Assembly (NCBI RefSeq): GCF_004022465.1 | Contig: NZ_SAVA01000001.1 | Location: 248,001-312,000 of the forward strand | Reading direction: 5' to 3' | DNA: 64,000 nucleotides | Source of the DNA: Rhodobacter huangdaonensis | GTDB taxonomy: Bacteria > Pseudomonadota > Alphaproteobacteria > Rhodobacterales > Rhodobacteraceae | In this document: positions 25,005 through 33,453 of the stretch, in pieces | Position numbering within the stretch: position 1 is the first letter of the stretch | Layout of the letters: each line of letters starts with the position of its first letter | Notes under the pieces: model-generated | Seen by the model: only the letters and a program-made list of their open reading frames with translations | Database searches by the model: none | Told to the model about the DNA's origin: nothing | Position numbers and translations under genes: made by a program

Positions 25005-25801
25005 CCCGCATGCGTTTCACCATCCTCGGCTGCGGCTCCTCGGGGGGCGTGCCGCGCATCGGCGACATCTGGGGCGAATGCAACCCGGAGAACCCGAAGA
25101 ACCGCCGCACCCGCTGCTCGATGCTGGTCGAGCGGGTGGCGCCCACCGGCATCACCCGGGTGCTGATCGACACCTCGCCCGACATGCGCGCGCAGCTCCT
25201 GCGCGCCGGGGTGGGCGAGCTTGACGCCGTGGTCTACACCCACAGCCATGCCGATCACGTGCACGGGCTCGATGACCTGCGCCAGATCACCTTCAACATG
25301 CGCCGCCGCCTGCCGGTCTGGGCCGACAGCGACACCCAGGAGGCGCTGATCAACCGCTTCGGCTATGCCTTCGTGCAGCCGCCCGACAGCAACTATCACC
25401 CGATCTGCGAGCTGCGCGCGATCCATGGCCTGTTCGAGATCGACGGCGCCGGCGGGCCGATCGGCTTCACCCCGTTCCGGGTCGAGCATGGCAATATCGA
25501 CGCGCTCGGCTTCCGCATCGGCGGGCTGGCCTATCTGCCCGACGTCAGCGCCATCCCCGAGGCGGCCTGGCGCCACCTCGAGGGGCTCGACTGCTGGGTG
25601 CTCGACGCGCTGCGCCGCACGCCGCACCCGACCCATGCCCACCTTGCCCTCGCGCTCGAATGGATCGCGCGGTCGGGCGCGGCCTCGGGCGTGCTGACCA
25701 ACATGCACATCGATCTCGACCATGACGCGGTCGAGGCCGAGACGCCCGAGAACATCCGCGCCGCCTATGACGGCATGGTGCTGGAGTTCGCCGCCGAATG
25801 A
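25001..25801 (+). CDS. PhnP-like metallo-beta-lactamase-fold phosphodiesterase
   Basis: A 266-residue cytosolic MBL-fold hydrolase. The metal motif THSHADHVHGLDD (H-x-H-x-D-H) is typical, as are ILGCGSSGGVPRIG at the N-terminus and LTNMHIDLDHD near the C-terminus, which match PhnP and related cyclic phosphodiesterases. E. coli PhnP acts on cyclic ribose phosphates, but most homologues beside tatD are not in phosphonate operons, so the substrate is open. It overlaps both neighbours by four bases, so it is translationally coupled. Confidence 0.88.
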   Translation: MTRMRFTILGCGSSGGVPRIGDIWGECNPENPKNRRTRCSMLVERVAPTGITRVLIDTSPDMRAQLLRAGVGELDAVVYTHSHADHVHGLDDLRQITFNMRRRLPVWADSDTQEALINRFGYAFVQPPDSNYHPICELRAIHGLFEIDGAGGPIGFTPFRVEHGNIDALGFRIGGLAYLPDVSAIPEAAWRHLEGLDCWVLDALRRTPHPTHAHLALALEWIARSGAASGVLTNMHIDLDHDAVEAETPENIRAAYDGMVLEFAAE

Positions 25802-26742
25802 GCGGCCTCGTCAATGTCGTCCTGCCGGTCTTCCTGGTCCTCGGCTTCGGCTATCTCGCCGCCTGGCGCCGGCTGATCTCGGAAGCCTCGATCGACGGGG
25901 TGATGCGCTTTGCCCAGACCTTCGCGATCCCGGTGCTGCTCGCCCGCTCGATCGCCAGGCTCGACCTTGGCGCCAGCTACGACGCGGGGCTGATGATCTC
26001 GTTCTATGTCGGCGCCTTCGTGGCCTTCGGCCTCGGCATCGCGCTGTCGCGGTTCTGGCTCGACCGCACCCCCGTCGATGCCGCGGCGATCGGCTTTTGC
26101 TGCCTGTTCTCGAACGCGCTCCTGCTCGGCATCCCGATCACCGAACGCGCCTATGGCCACGACGCGCTCGACGGCAATTTCGCCATCATCTCGATCCACT
26201 CGCCGCTCCTCTTCACCGCCGGCATCCTGACGATGGAGGCCACGCGCTCGCGGGGCGCGGGGCTGGGCACGGTGGCGCTCAACGCCATCCGCGGCGTGCT
26301 GACGACGCCGATGGTGATCGGCATCCTGTGCGGCTTTGCGATCCGCGGCTTCACCGCGCTCACCGGGCAGGACCTGCCCGAACCGGGCTGGGCGGCGATC
26401 GACATGGTGGCGCGGGCCGCGCTGCCCGCCGCGCTCTTCGCGCTTGGTGGCGTGCTGGTGCGCTACAAGCCGGCGGGCGACGGCCGGGCGATCGCCATGG
26501 TGACGGCGCTGTCGCTCGTCGTGCACCCGGCGGTGGCCTATGCGCTGGCGCACTGGGTGTTCCATCTGCCGGCCGCGGGTCTGCGCTCGGTGGTGATGAG
26601 CGCAGCGATGGCGCCCGGCGTCAACACCTATATCTTCGCCAACATGTATGGCGCGGCGAAGCGCGTCGCCGCCTCCTCGGTGCTGGTCGCGACCGCGCTG
26701 TCGGTGCTGACGATCTGGGCCTGGCTCGCGATCCTGCCCTGA
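25798..26742 (+). CDS. AEC-family (auxin efflux carrier-like) transporter
   Basis: A 314-residue inner-membrane protein with about ten hydrophobic segments, beginning with VNVVLPVFLVLGFGYLAAW. Family landmarks include LLGIPITERAYG in the first half and ALFALGGVLVRY plus APGVNTYIFANMYG in the second. AEC carriers move organic acids or amino acids; the substrate is unknown. Start overlaps the MBL gene stop by four bases, which makes it the last gene of the rightward operon. Its final 115 bases overlap the end of the converging glycosyltransferase gene. Confidence 0.87.
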   Translation: MSGLVNVVLPVFLVLGFGYLAAWRRLISEASIDGVMRFAQTFAIPVLLARSIARLDLGASYDAGLMISFYVGAFVAFGLGIALSRFWLDRTPVDAAAIGFCCLFSNALLLGIPITERAYGHDALDGNFAIISIHSPLLFTAGILTMEATRSRGAGLGTVALNAIRGVLTTPMVIGILCGFAIRGFTALTGQDLPEPGWAAIDMVARAALPAALFALGGVLVRYKPAGDGRAIAMVTALSLVVHPAVAYALAHWVFHLPAAGLRSVVMSAAMAPGVNTYIFANMYGAAKRVAASSVLVATALSVLTIWAWLAILP

Positions 26743-27710
26743 GGCACGGGCGGCACGGCCGCACCGGAAAGGCGCAGCGCCAGCGCCGCAGCGAGCGTCG
26801 TCAGGGTTTTCGCCGGCTCGCGCCGCAGCGGCTGGCGCGAGAGGCGCAGGCTCGCGAGGGCGAGGCACAGCGCCGCGCGCCCGTCCCCGGCCAGGACCGC
26901 GCCCCGCGCAAGGGCGCGCAGCTGATAGGCACGCGCGGCAGGGGTGTGACGGGCGAAGAACTCGGGTGCGAGCGGCGTGAGCTTTGCCACCACCCGCTCC
27001 CAGGCGGCAAGCTGCCGTCCGGGGGCCACCGGGGGGCCCGCGGGGGGCCCCGCCGGGGGCAGCCGATGCGCGGTCAGCGCGCCCGGCACCCCCTCGATCT
27101 GCCAGTCGGTGGTCAGTGCAAGGCGCAGCCAGCACTCGAGATCCTCGAACTGGCGAAAGCTCTCGTCAAACCACCAGTCGCCGAGCCTCTCTCCGGCCGG
27201 GTGCCAGGCGATCGCGTCAAGCGCCGCGCGTCGCAGCACCGCGGCCGAGCCGTTGCCCACCGGGTTGCTCAGGAAAACATGCTCGGGCCGGATGCCCGCC
27301 AGCCGCGGCCGCTGCACCAGGCCAGGCGCATGCCCGGCATCGCCGATCCGCGCCGAGCCGGAGAAGCTGAGCCCCACCGCCGGCGCCGCGGCGAGATGGC
27401 GGACATGGGCGGCAAGCTTGTGCGGACGCCACAGATCGCCCGCGTCGCAAAAGCCGACGATCGCGCCGCGCGCCACCCGGATGCCGCTGTTGCGCGCCGC
27501 GGCCGGGCCGCGGTTCGCCTGCACCACCAGCTGCACGCGGGGATCCTCGCCGGCGTGATCGGCGGCGATCCGCACCGTGCGGTCGGTCGAGCCGTCATCG
27601 ACCACGATGATCTCGAGATCGGCGAAGCTCTGCGCGCGCAGGCTGCGCAGCGTCGCATCGAGTGTCGCTTCGGCGTTGCGGGCGGGCACGATGATCGAGG
27701 CATGGGGCAT
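26628..27710 (-). CDS. Family 2 glycosyltransferase with atypical DXD
   Basis: A 360-residue cytosolic or membrane-associated GT-A enzyme. The N-terminal ASIIVPARNAEATLDATLRS and VVDDGSTDRT (nucleotide-sugar site) are typical GT2 motifs. The metal-binding DXD position reads FCDAGDLW, where the tandem paralogue has FCDADDLW, so the second Asp is Gly. The C-terminal 37 codons lie opposite the end of the AEC transporter gene and read QGRIASQAQIVSTDS onward, an unlikely functional tail. ATG at 27710 is preferred over a GTG at 27719. Target polymer unknown. Confidence 0.78.
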   Translation of the reverse strand: MPHASIIVPARNAEATLDATLRSLRAQSFADLEIIVVDDGSTDRTVRIAADHAGEDPRVQLVVQANRGPAAARNSGIRVARGAIVGFCDAGDLWRPHKLAAHVRHLAAAPAVGLSFSGSARIGDAGHAPGLVQRPRLAGIRPEHVFLSNPVGNGSAAVLRRAALDAIAWHPAGERLGDWWFDESFRQFEDLECWLRLALTTDWQIEGVPGALTAHRLPPAGPPAGPPVAPGRQLAAWERVVAKLTPLAPEFFARHTPAARAYQLRALARGAVLAGDGRAALCLALASLRLSRQPLRREPAKTLTTLAAALALRLSGAAVPPVPQGRIASQAQIVSTDSAVATSTEEAATRFAAPYMLAKI

Positions 27711-27740
27711 GATGGGCACCTTCGGGCGGCGGGGGACGGG

Positions 27741-28661
27741 TCAGGCAAAGAGGATGCGGCGCAGCGCGCCGGGCAGCAGCGGAGCGAAGAGTGCGCCCCC
27801 CGCCGTCAGCGCGCCGCGGCGCGGGTTCGCGAAGAAGCCGCCGGGGCTTGCCGCGATCCCCGCCAGCGCGAGCCGCAGTGCCACGCCGCCGCGCGGGTCA
27901 AGCCGCAGCGCGCGGCGCGAGAGATAGCGCAGGAACACCGCCGCATGGCGCGGATCGGGCGTCCCGCCACAACGCGCGGCGCTTTCGAGCGCGGCCGCAC
28001 GCCCGGCCTTCGGCGCCGTCAGATCGGCCGCAAGCCCGCCGGGGCTGGTGCGGTAGAAGGTCAGCACCGCGTCGATGCCGATCACCAGTGCACCGCCCCC
28101 CACAAGGCGCACCAGCCATTCGAGGTCTTCGTTGCGCGCGAGGTCCTCGTCGAAGCCGCGGGTGGCCCTGAAGGCGGTTCGGCGGATCGCCAGGTTCGAC
28201 ATCGTGCAGACCGGGTTCTCGCCCAGCAGGTCGAGGATCGTCAGCGGCACCTCGGCCACCGCCGAGACGGTGCTCGGCCGGTCCGGGTCGGAGTGGAAGA
28301 AGGCGACGCGGGCATAGACCGCGCTCACCGCCGGATCGGCGAAGGCCGCATCGAAGCGGGCGAGCTTTTCCGGCGCCCAGAGGTCATCGGCATCGCAAAA
28401 GGCGAGGATCTCGCCCTGCGCCTCGGCAAGCGCAGCATGGTTGCAGGCGGCCGGCAGGCCCCGGCGCGGCGCGCTCACGGCGCGAAGGCGCGGATCGGCG
28501 GCGGCGGCTTCGGCGATCAGCGCCGCGGTCGCATCGGTCGAGGCGTCGTCGACAAGCAGCGCCTCCCAGTCGGTCAGGCTCTGCGCGGCAAGGCTTGCAA
28601 GCGTCGCGGGCAGCGTGGCGGCGGCGTTGTGGCAGGGGATGATGATCGAGAAACGGGGCAT
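27741..28661 (-). CDS. Family 2 glycosyltransferase
   Basis: A 306-residue GT-A glycosyltransferase. FSIIIPCHNAAATLPATLAS and VDDASTDAT form the donor site, and the DXD motif FCDADDLW is intact; the acceptor base region is EDLEWLVRLVGGG. The ATG at 28661 follows AGAAAGG. It lies 30 bases before the second GT2 gene with which it shares layout, so the pair arose by tandem duplication. These probably modify a surface polysaccharide, but no polymer export gene lies nearby to name it. Confidence 0.85.
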   Translation of the reverse strand: MPRFSIIIPCHNAAATLPATLASLAAQSLTDWEALLVDDASTDATAALIAEAAAADPRLRAVSAPRRGLPAACNHAALAEAQGEILAFCDADDLWAPEKLARFDAAFADPAVSAVYARVAFFHSDPDRPSTVSAVAEVPLTILDLLGENPVCTMSNLAIRRTAFRATRGFDEDLARNEDLEWLVRLVGGGALVIGIDAVLTFYRTSPGGLAADLTAPKAGRAAALESAARCGGTPDPRHAAVFLRYLSRRALRLDPRGGVALRLALAGIAASPGGFFANPRRGALTAGGALFAPLLPGALRRILFA

Positions 28662-28680
28662 GGCGGGGCCTTTCTGCTGG

Positions 28681-28821
28681 TCAGGCGGTGGCAGGGCACA
28701 GCGCCGGGCGGCGCGGCCGGAGAAGGGGGGCGGCAACGGCGGGCAAAGCCACGCCGGGCAGTCCCTGCGCCCTCATCTGCGAAGCGAGGCGGCCGGCAAT
28801 GGGAAGGCGGGGCGTGGTCAT
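28681..28821 (-). CDS. Possible 46-residue small protein upstream of the glycosyltransferase pair
   Basis: An ATG at 28821 has GGAG seven bases upstream and opens 46 codons ending 19 bases before the GT2 gene. The predicted product is basic and Pro/Ala-rich (MTTPRLPIAGRLASQ at the start), with no recognised domain. In very GC-rich DNA short frames arise by chance, so the good ribosome-binding site and operon-like spacing are the only support. It could also be a translated leader. Confidence 0.3.
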   Translation of the reverse strand: MTTPRLPIAGRLASQMRAQGLPGVALPAVAAPLLRPRRPALCPATA

Positions 28822-29125
28822 CGGAAGGCTCCGGCAGAGGGGCAAAGTGCCGCTGCGTCATGCCTTCTGTTTTACCCCGCCCGCGGCCGCCCCGTCGCGG
28901 GAGCCCCCGGAGAGCGGACCGGCGCCGACGGAGCCCCATCCTGTCCGAACGGAGAGGGTCCCTCTCCCGCCGCGCAGGGGGAAACACCCGCCCGGCCCTG
29001 CGACAGTCCGGCCGCAGTCCCTGCCTGTCTTGCCAAAAACCGGGTGGGCGCCCGGCGGGCCGCGGTCGCCCTCACGTGGCGGCCGGCCCCGGCACGGACC
29101 GACCGGCGGCTGAGGCGGGCAGGGC
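28822..29125. other. Intergenic region with a near-perfect palindrome
   Basis: About 300 bases between the hybrid kinase stop and the small ORF. No convincing gene. It contains GGAGAGGG-T-CCCTCTCC at 28951-28967, an 8-bp inverted repeat with a one-base centre, which might be an operator for the glycosyltransferase genes or simply chance in GC-rich DNA. Confidence 0.3.
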
Positions 29126-31741
29126 TCAGCCCGCCGGCGGCCCCGGGCGCTGCGCAGCCAGCCAGTCGGTGATGGCGGCGCGCGTTTCCGTCCAGACCGG
29201 CAGGACCGCTGCGGCCGCCGCCGCAAGCGACGCCGCCCCGTCCCGCTTCGCCGCGGTCTCGAGCGCCTGCAACCGCATCTGCAGCCGCAGCGCACCGAGG
29301 GCGCCCGCCGAGCCCGCGCAGCGATGGACCGCGGCGAGCACCTCCTCGCGCCCCGCCGCCCCCGCCGCGAGATCCGCCGCCAGCGCATCGCCCTGCGCGA
29401 CGAAGCGCTCGAACAGGCCACGCAGTGTCGCCGCCGACAGCGGGCCGGCACCGCACCGCTCCGGGTCGAAGACCGGCGCCGGAGCCGTCGCACCGCCCGC
29501 CTGCGCCGTGCCGGCAAGCAGCCGCACCAGCTCGGGCCGGTCGATCGGCTTTTTCAGGATCTCGGTCATGCCGACCTCGCGGAAGGCCGCCAGCTCCTCG
29601 GGCAGGGCATGGGCGGTGACGCCGATGATCGGCACATCGCGCGAGGCCCCCGCCCCCGCACGGATCTCGCGCGTTGCGTCGCGCCCGTCGAGCACCGGCA
29701 TCGAGACATCCATCAAGATCAGGTCGAAGCGGGTCGACGCGGCGCGCTCGACGCCCTCGCGGCCGTTCACCGCCTCGGTCACGGCATGGCCCTCGGCCTC
29801 GATCATCTCGCGCAGGAGGGTACGGTTGATCTCGTTGTCCTCGACCACAAGCACCGACAGCGGGTGCACCGGCGCGCGGCGCCGGCGCGGACGGCTGCGC
29901 AGCGCCCGCGCCTCGGGCGGCGCCGCCTCGGCCCGTTCGAGCGGCAGGCGCAGCCAGAACAGGCTGCCCTCGCCCGGCGTGCTCTCGACCCCGATCTCGC
30001 CGCCCATCAGCTCGACCAGGCGCCGCGCGATGCCAAGGCCAAGCCCGGTGCCGCCCTGCCGGCCATAGGAGCTGTCGAGCATCTCGAAATCGCGGAAGAT
30101 CCGCTCCTGATCCGCCTCGCCGATGCCGGTGCCGGTGTCGATCACCCGGAACTCGACCTCCCGCAGCGCGTCCGTGCCCGGGCTGGCCTCCACCTCGATG
30201 CGGATCTCGCCGTCGGTGGTGAACTTGGTGGCGTTGTTCACCAGGTTCAGCAGCACCTGGCGCAGCTTGGCCGCATCGCCGATGCAGGGCTCGAAGGCCG
30301 GACCGCACCAGCTCCAGCCAAGCCGGTTGCCATGGGCCCGCGCCAGCTCGCGCTGGTTCGCCACCACGTCCTCGAGCACCCGCGACAGCAGGAACGGCGC
30401 GCGCGCGAGGGTCATCATCCCGGCCTCGAACTTCGACAGGTCGAGCACGTCGTTGACAAGCCCGCTCAGCAGCCGCCCCGACAGCTCGACCGTGTCGACA
30501 TAGCGGCGCTGACGCGCATCGAGCCCGGTGTCGCGCAACAGCGAGATCGAGCCGAGCAGCCCGTTCAGCGGGGTGCGCATCTCGTGCGACATCACCGCGA
30601 CGAAATCGGCTTTCGCCTTCTCGCCGGCGACGGCGCGGTCGCGGGCCTCGGTCAGCGCCGCCTCGGCCTCTTTCAGCGCCGAGATGTCGCGGATGAACAG
30701 AACGAAGATCCGCCCGCCGCCGGCGTCGGCCGGACGCAGCGAGGCCTCGGCCGGGAAGGTGCTGCCGTCGCGCCGCCGGCCGTCGAGATAGATGCGGTCA
30801 TGCGCCCCGGGCAGCGGGTTGCGCAATTCGGCGGCCAGGGCCAGGCTGCCCGGCGCCATCCCGGCCTCGGGCGGCAGGATCAGCCCGAGCATGTCGCGCC
30901 CCTTCGCCTCGGCCGCGGTCCGGCCGAAGATCGTCTCGGCCGCCGGGCTGAACTCGATGATCCGGCCGGTGCGGTCGCAGACGATGATCCCGTCGAGCGA
31001 GGTCTCGATCACCGTGCGCATCCGGGTGGCGGTGGCAGCGCGTTCGGCCGCGCGGGTCTCGCTCAGCCGGTAGAGGCGCAAAAGCGACACCGCGAGCAGG
31101 GAAATCGCGACGAAGAGCACCGAGGCGACGCCGCCGAGCCGCATCAGCATGGTGGTGATGGCGACCCGGCCGGCGTCGGACTGGCGAGCGAATTCCGCCA
31201 GCCCGATGAGCGACAGCGAGCGCACCGTCTGCGCCACCGCCTCGGCTTCGGTGTCGAGCGCGACCAGGCCGGCGGCAAGCTGATCGTCCGGCGCGTCGAT
31301 CAGCGGCATCATCTGCGCGAGCGCGGCGCCGGTATCGGCGAAGGCCCGCGAGAACTCCGGATCGTCGCGCAGCTTGGCATAGGTGCCGGTGGCGCGGAAG
31401 GTGTCGATGCGGCTGTAGAAGATGTCGAAGCGGGTGCGCAGCTCGGCCAGATCGGCGGCGGTCAGCGCGCCCAGCATGCTGTTCACCCGCGCCTCCTCGA
31501 TCGCGTGGTGATAGCGCAGGAACTCGGTGTCGACCTGGGCGAGGGTCCATTGCAGGTTGTCCGACGCGGCGGTGCGCAATGCGCGCATCTGCCCCATCAC
31601 CCCGACGCTCATGCCCGCGATCACCGCAAGCGCAAGGCCCAGGACAAGCACGACGAGCCCCGGCCGCAGCAGCCGCACCAGCCGCGGCCGGCCGCGCCGG
31701 GCCGCATCACGCCGTTTCGTCGCGATCTCGAAATCCCACAC
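29126..31741 (-). CDS. Hybrid sensor histidine kinase with PAS, receiver and Hpt domains
   Basis: An 871-residue membrane sensor. TM1 at about residues 22-50 and TM2 at about 200-225 flank a 150-residue helical periplasmic domain. Then follow a PAS domain (about 245-360), HisKA with VMSHEMRTPLNG (phospho-His), HATPase with LVNNATKF, DTGTGIG and GTGLGLGI, a receiver with VVEDNEINR and LILMDVSMPVLDG (phospho-Asp), and a C-terminal Hpt-like region with VHRCAGSAGALGA. The start is a GTG at 31741 behind GGGAGGCGGGG. It follows the periplasmic sulfite-oxidase-fold protein by 18 bases; the likely final target is the divergent response regulator at 32562. Confidence 0.9.
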   Translation of the reverse strand: MWDFEIATKRRDAARRGRPRLVRLLRPGLVVLVLGLALAVIAGMSVGVMGQMRALRTAASDNLQWTLAQVDTEFLRYHHAIEEARVNSMLGALTAADLAELRTRFDIFYSRIDTFRATGTYAKLRDDPEFSRAFADTGAALAQMMPLIDAPDDQLAAGLVALDTEAEAVAQTVRSLSLIGLAEFARQSDAGRVAITTMLMRLGGVASVLFVAISLLAVSLLRLYRLSETRAAERAATATRMRTVIETSLDGIIVCDRTGRIIEFSPAAETIFGRTAAEAKGRDMLGLILPPEAGMAPGSLALAAELRNPLPGAHDRIYLDGRRRDGSTFPAEASLRPADAGGGRIFVLFIRDISALKEAEAALTEARDRAVAGEKAKADFVAVMSHEMRTPLNGLLGSISLLRDTGLDARQRRYVDTVELSGRLLSGLVNDVLDLSKFEAGMMTLARAPFLLSRVLEDVVANQRELARAHGNRLGWSWCGPAFEPCIGDAAKLRQVLLNLVNNATKFTTDGEIRIEVEASPGTDALREVEFRVIDTGTGIGEADQERIFRDFEMLDSSYGRQGGTGLGLGIARRLVELMGGEIGVESTPGEGSLFWLRLPLERAEAAPPEARALRSRPRRRRAPVHPLSVLVVEDNEINRTLLREMIEAEGHAVTEAVNGREGVERAASTRFDLILMDVSMPVLDGRDATREIRAGAGASRDVPIIGVTAHALPEELAAFREVGMTEILKKPIDRPELVRLLAGTAQAGGATAPAPVFDPERCGAGPLSAATLRGLFERFVAQGDALAADLAAGAAGREEVLAAVHRCAGSAGALGALRLQMRLQALETAAKRDGAASLAAAAAAVLPVWTETRAAITDWLAAQRPGPPAG

Positions 31742-31759
31742 CCCCCGCCTCCCGGCCCG

Positions 31760-32308
31760 TCAGGGCTTCAGCTCCAGCCGGTCGAGCTGCCAGATGCTGC
31801 GCGAATAGACCACCTCGCTGCGATAGTCGGAGCGCGCATCATAGGGATAGACGATCCACAGCGGCCCCTTCTCGCGCACCGACATCGGCTTGCCATTGCG
31901 CAGATAGGCGACGATCGGGCCCTCGGCCGGCCAGGTCTCGACCGGGATCTCGACCGAATAATCGTTGATCGCGCGCGCGAGGATTGCCCGGCCGGTCATC
32001 CCGGTGGCGGCCAGCAGCGCCGAGAGCGGCACGCCGGTGAAGGTCTGCGGCCCCTCGGTCCAGATCGTGGTGGTGGTGAAGCTCGCCTGCGGCAGCGCGG
32101 CCAGCATCGCCTGATCGAGGTGCAGCGTCACCGGCGCCGCCTGTCCGGCCACCGGCCCGGTGATGGTGAGCAGCACCGCGCCGGTGGGCTTTTGCGCCAG
32201 CACCTCCGCCCCCGGACCGAGGGTCTGCGACAGGATGGCGGGGGCCGGCACAAGCAGCAGCCCGCCGGCAAGAGCGAGCGACAGGAGCGGATGAAAACGT
32301 CTGGTCAT
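31760..32308 (-). CDS. Periplasmic molybdopterin-dependent-oxidoreductase-like (SUOX-fold) protein
   Basis: A 182-residue exported protein. The N-terminal signal MTRRFHPLLSLALAGGLLL is followed by a domain with TGVPLSALLAATGM, which matches the sulfite-oxidase-like molybdopterin-binding fold, then PIVAYLRNGKPMSVREKGP and PLWIVYPYD. The catalytic Cys of true sulfite oxidases is not seen, so it is unlikely to be an active Moco enzyme. Such proteins often sit beside hybrid kinases; it may be a periplasmic sensor subunit for the kinase 18 bases downstream (inference). The ATG at 32308 is chosen for its signal peptide. Confidence 0.7.
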   Translation of the reverse strand: MTRRFHPLLSLALAGGLLLVPAPAILSQTLGPGAEVLAQKPTGAVLLTITGPVAGQAAPVTLHLDQAMLAALPQASFTTTTIWTEGPQTFTGVPLSALLAATGMTGRAILARAINDYSVEIPVETWPAEGPIVAYLRNGKPMSVREKGPLWIVYPYDARSDYRSEVVYSRSIWQLDRLELKP

Positions 32309-32420
32309 GGGGCACCGGAAATGGGAGGGGCGGGACATGCATATACCGAGAATCTCGCGCATCGGTTGAAATCAGGCTAACACGATCCGGCGCGGGCCGA
32401 CGGGGACTTCGGCACAGCCG

Positions 32421-32440
32421 ACCTATCCGATGGGATAGGT
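32421..32440. promoter_or_regulatory. Palindrome ACCTATCC-N4-GGATAGGT, copy A
   Basis: A perfect 8-bp inverted repeat with a 4-base spacer (GATG), centred between the divergent SUOX-like gene (113 bases away) and the response-regulator gene (122 bases away). The same half-sites recur at 33257-33276 just after the response-regulator gene. Inference: binding site of the LuxR-type regulator or its partner, controlling both directions. Confidence 0.6.
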
Positions 32441-32561
32441 CGCGGCGGTCGCTCTGGCCCCGGCCCCGGCACTCGCGGCCGCCCGGATCGGCCCCGGTCT
32501 GACCGCCCTTCCCCAAAATCGCCACGATCCCGTGCAATGGATGCGACGGGAGGACCACAGC

Positions 32562-33257
32562 ATGCAACCATGTCCGCAAGGCGAATCGACCGGGAGGAAA
32601 GCAGTCGTGACCAGCAGACCGGCCGATGCCCCGCCCCCGCCCCTGCGCATCCTGATCGCCGACGATCACGACCTGCTGCGCGACACGCTCGTGCTGTTCC
32701 TCGAGAGCGAGGGCGGCATGGCGGCCGAGACCGCGGCCGATCTGCCCGCGGCGATCGCCGCGATCGAACGCGGGCCGGCCTATGATCTTGTGCTGCTGGA
32801 CCTGACGATGCCGGGGATGAACGGGCTCGAGGGGCTCGAGCGGATCATGGCGCTTGGCGACGGCCAGCGGGTGGCGCTGATCTCGGGCACCGGCACGCCG
32901 GAGCTTGCCGAACGCGCGCTGGCGCTTGGCGCGGCCGGCTATGTGCCGAAGACCCTCGCCGCGAAATCTCTGGTCAATGCCGTGCGCTTCATGGCCATGG
33001 GCGAGCAATTTGCCCCGTTCGACTTCCTGCGCACCGCCCCCGAGGAGGCGGCCAACCCGCTGCGCGAACGCCTGACCCGGCGTGAGGCCGAGGTGCTCGA
33101 GGGGCTCGTCGAGGGCAAATCGAACAAGGAGATCGCCCGCGACCTCGAGGTGACCGAGCCCACGGTGAAGCTGCATGTGAAGACGCTCTATCGCAAGATC
33201 GGCGCGCATAACCGCACCCAGGCGGCGATGATCGCGCGCGACGCGGGGCTGTTCTGA
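32562..33257 (+). CDS. LuxR/FixJ-family response regulator
   Basis: A 231-residue two-component regulator. The receiver begins RILIADDHDLLRD, with phospho-acceptor Asp in VLLDLTMPGMNG and conserved Lys in GYVPKT. The C-terminal LuxR-type helix-turn-helix has LTRREAEVLEGLVEGKS and SNKEIARDLEVTEPTVKLH. ATG at 32562 follows GGGAGG; a GTG at 32607 behind GGGAGGAAA is an equally plausible start and keeps the whole receiver. Divergent from the SUOX-like/kinase pair, so it is probably the kinase's output. Identical palindromes lie on both sides of the gene, suggesting autoregulation. Confidence 0.9.
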   Translation: MQPCPQGESTGRKAVVTSRPADAPPPPLRILIADDHDLLRDTLVLFLESEGGMAAETAADLPAAIAAIERGPAYDLVLLDLTMPGMNGLEGLERIMALGDGQRVALISGTGTPELAERALALGAAGYVPKTLAAKSLVNAVRFMAMGEQFAPFDFLRTAPEEAANPLRERLTRREAEVLEGLVEGKSNKEIARDLEVTEPTVKLHVKTLYRKIGAHNRTQAAMIARDAGLF

Positions 33258-33276
33258 CCTATCCGAACGGATAGGT
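33257..33276. promoter_or_regulatory. Palindrome ACCTATCC-N4-GGATAGGT, copy B
   Basis: The same 8-bp half-sites as 32421-32440, with spacer GAAC instead of GATG. It begins on the last base of the response-regulator stop codon. No T-run follows on either strand, which argues against a simple terminator. It could drive the short frame at 33367 or act with copy A in looping. Confidence 0.55.
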
Positions 33277-33366
33277 GCCCCTCTCCCATCGCCCCCTGCG
33301 CCGATCCCTCCTCGCGGCGGCATCCGCCGGCACGCCGCGCTAGAAGGAACCGGAGGAGGCGCCGCC

Positions 33367-33453
33367 ATGATGTTGCGTCACCCGCCGCTTGCAGGCGCCG
33401 AAGCCACCACTCTCAGCACGGCAAGCGGTTGCGGCAGGCGTCTCCTCCCTTGA
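33367..33453 (+). CDS. Possible 28-residue peptide downstream of the palindrome
   Basis: ATGATG preceded by a strong GGAGGAGG ribosome-binding site (7 bases away) opens 28 codons (MMLRHPPLAGAEATT...). The frame lies 90 bases after palindrome copy B on the same strand as the response regulator. No homologue is recognised. The strong Shine-Dalgarno sequence is the main support; the peptide may be spurious. Confidence 0.3.
   Translation: MMLRHPPLAGAEATTLSTASGCGRRLLP

Noticed and set aside
25722..30068. A 1448-codon plus-strand frame over the transporter, glycosyltransferases and kinase
   Set aside because: Same GC-driven antisense effect; no recognisable domain and it crosses four real genes.
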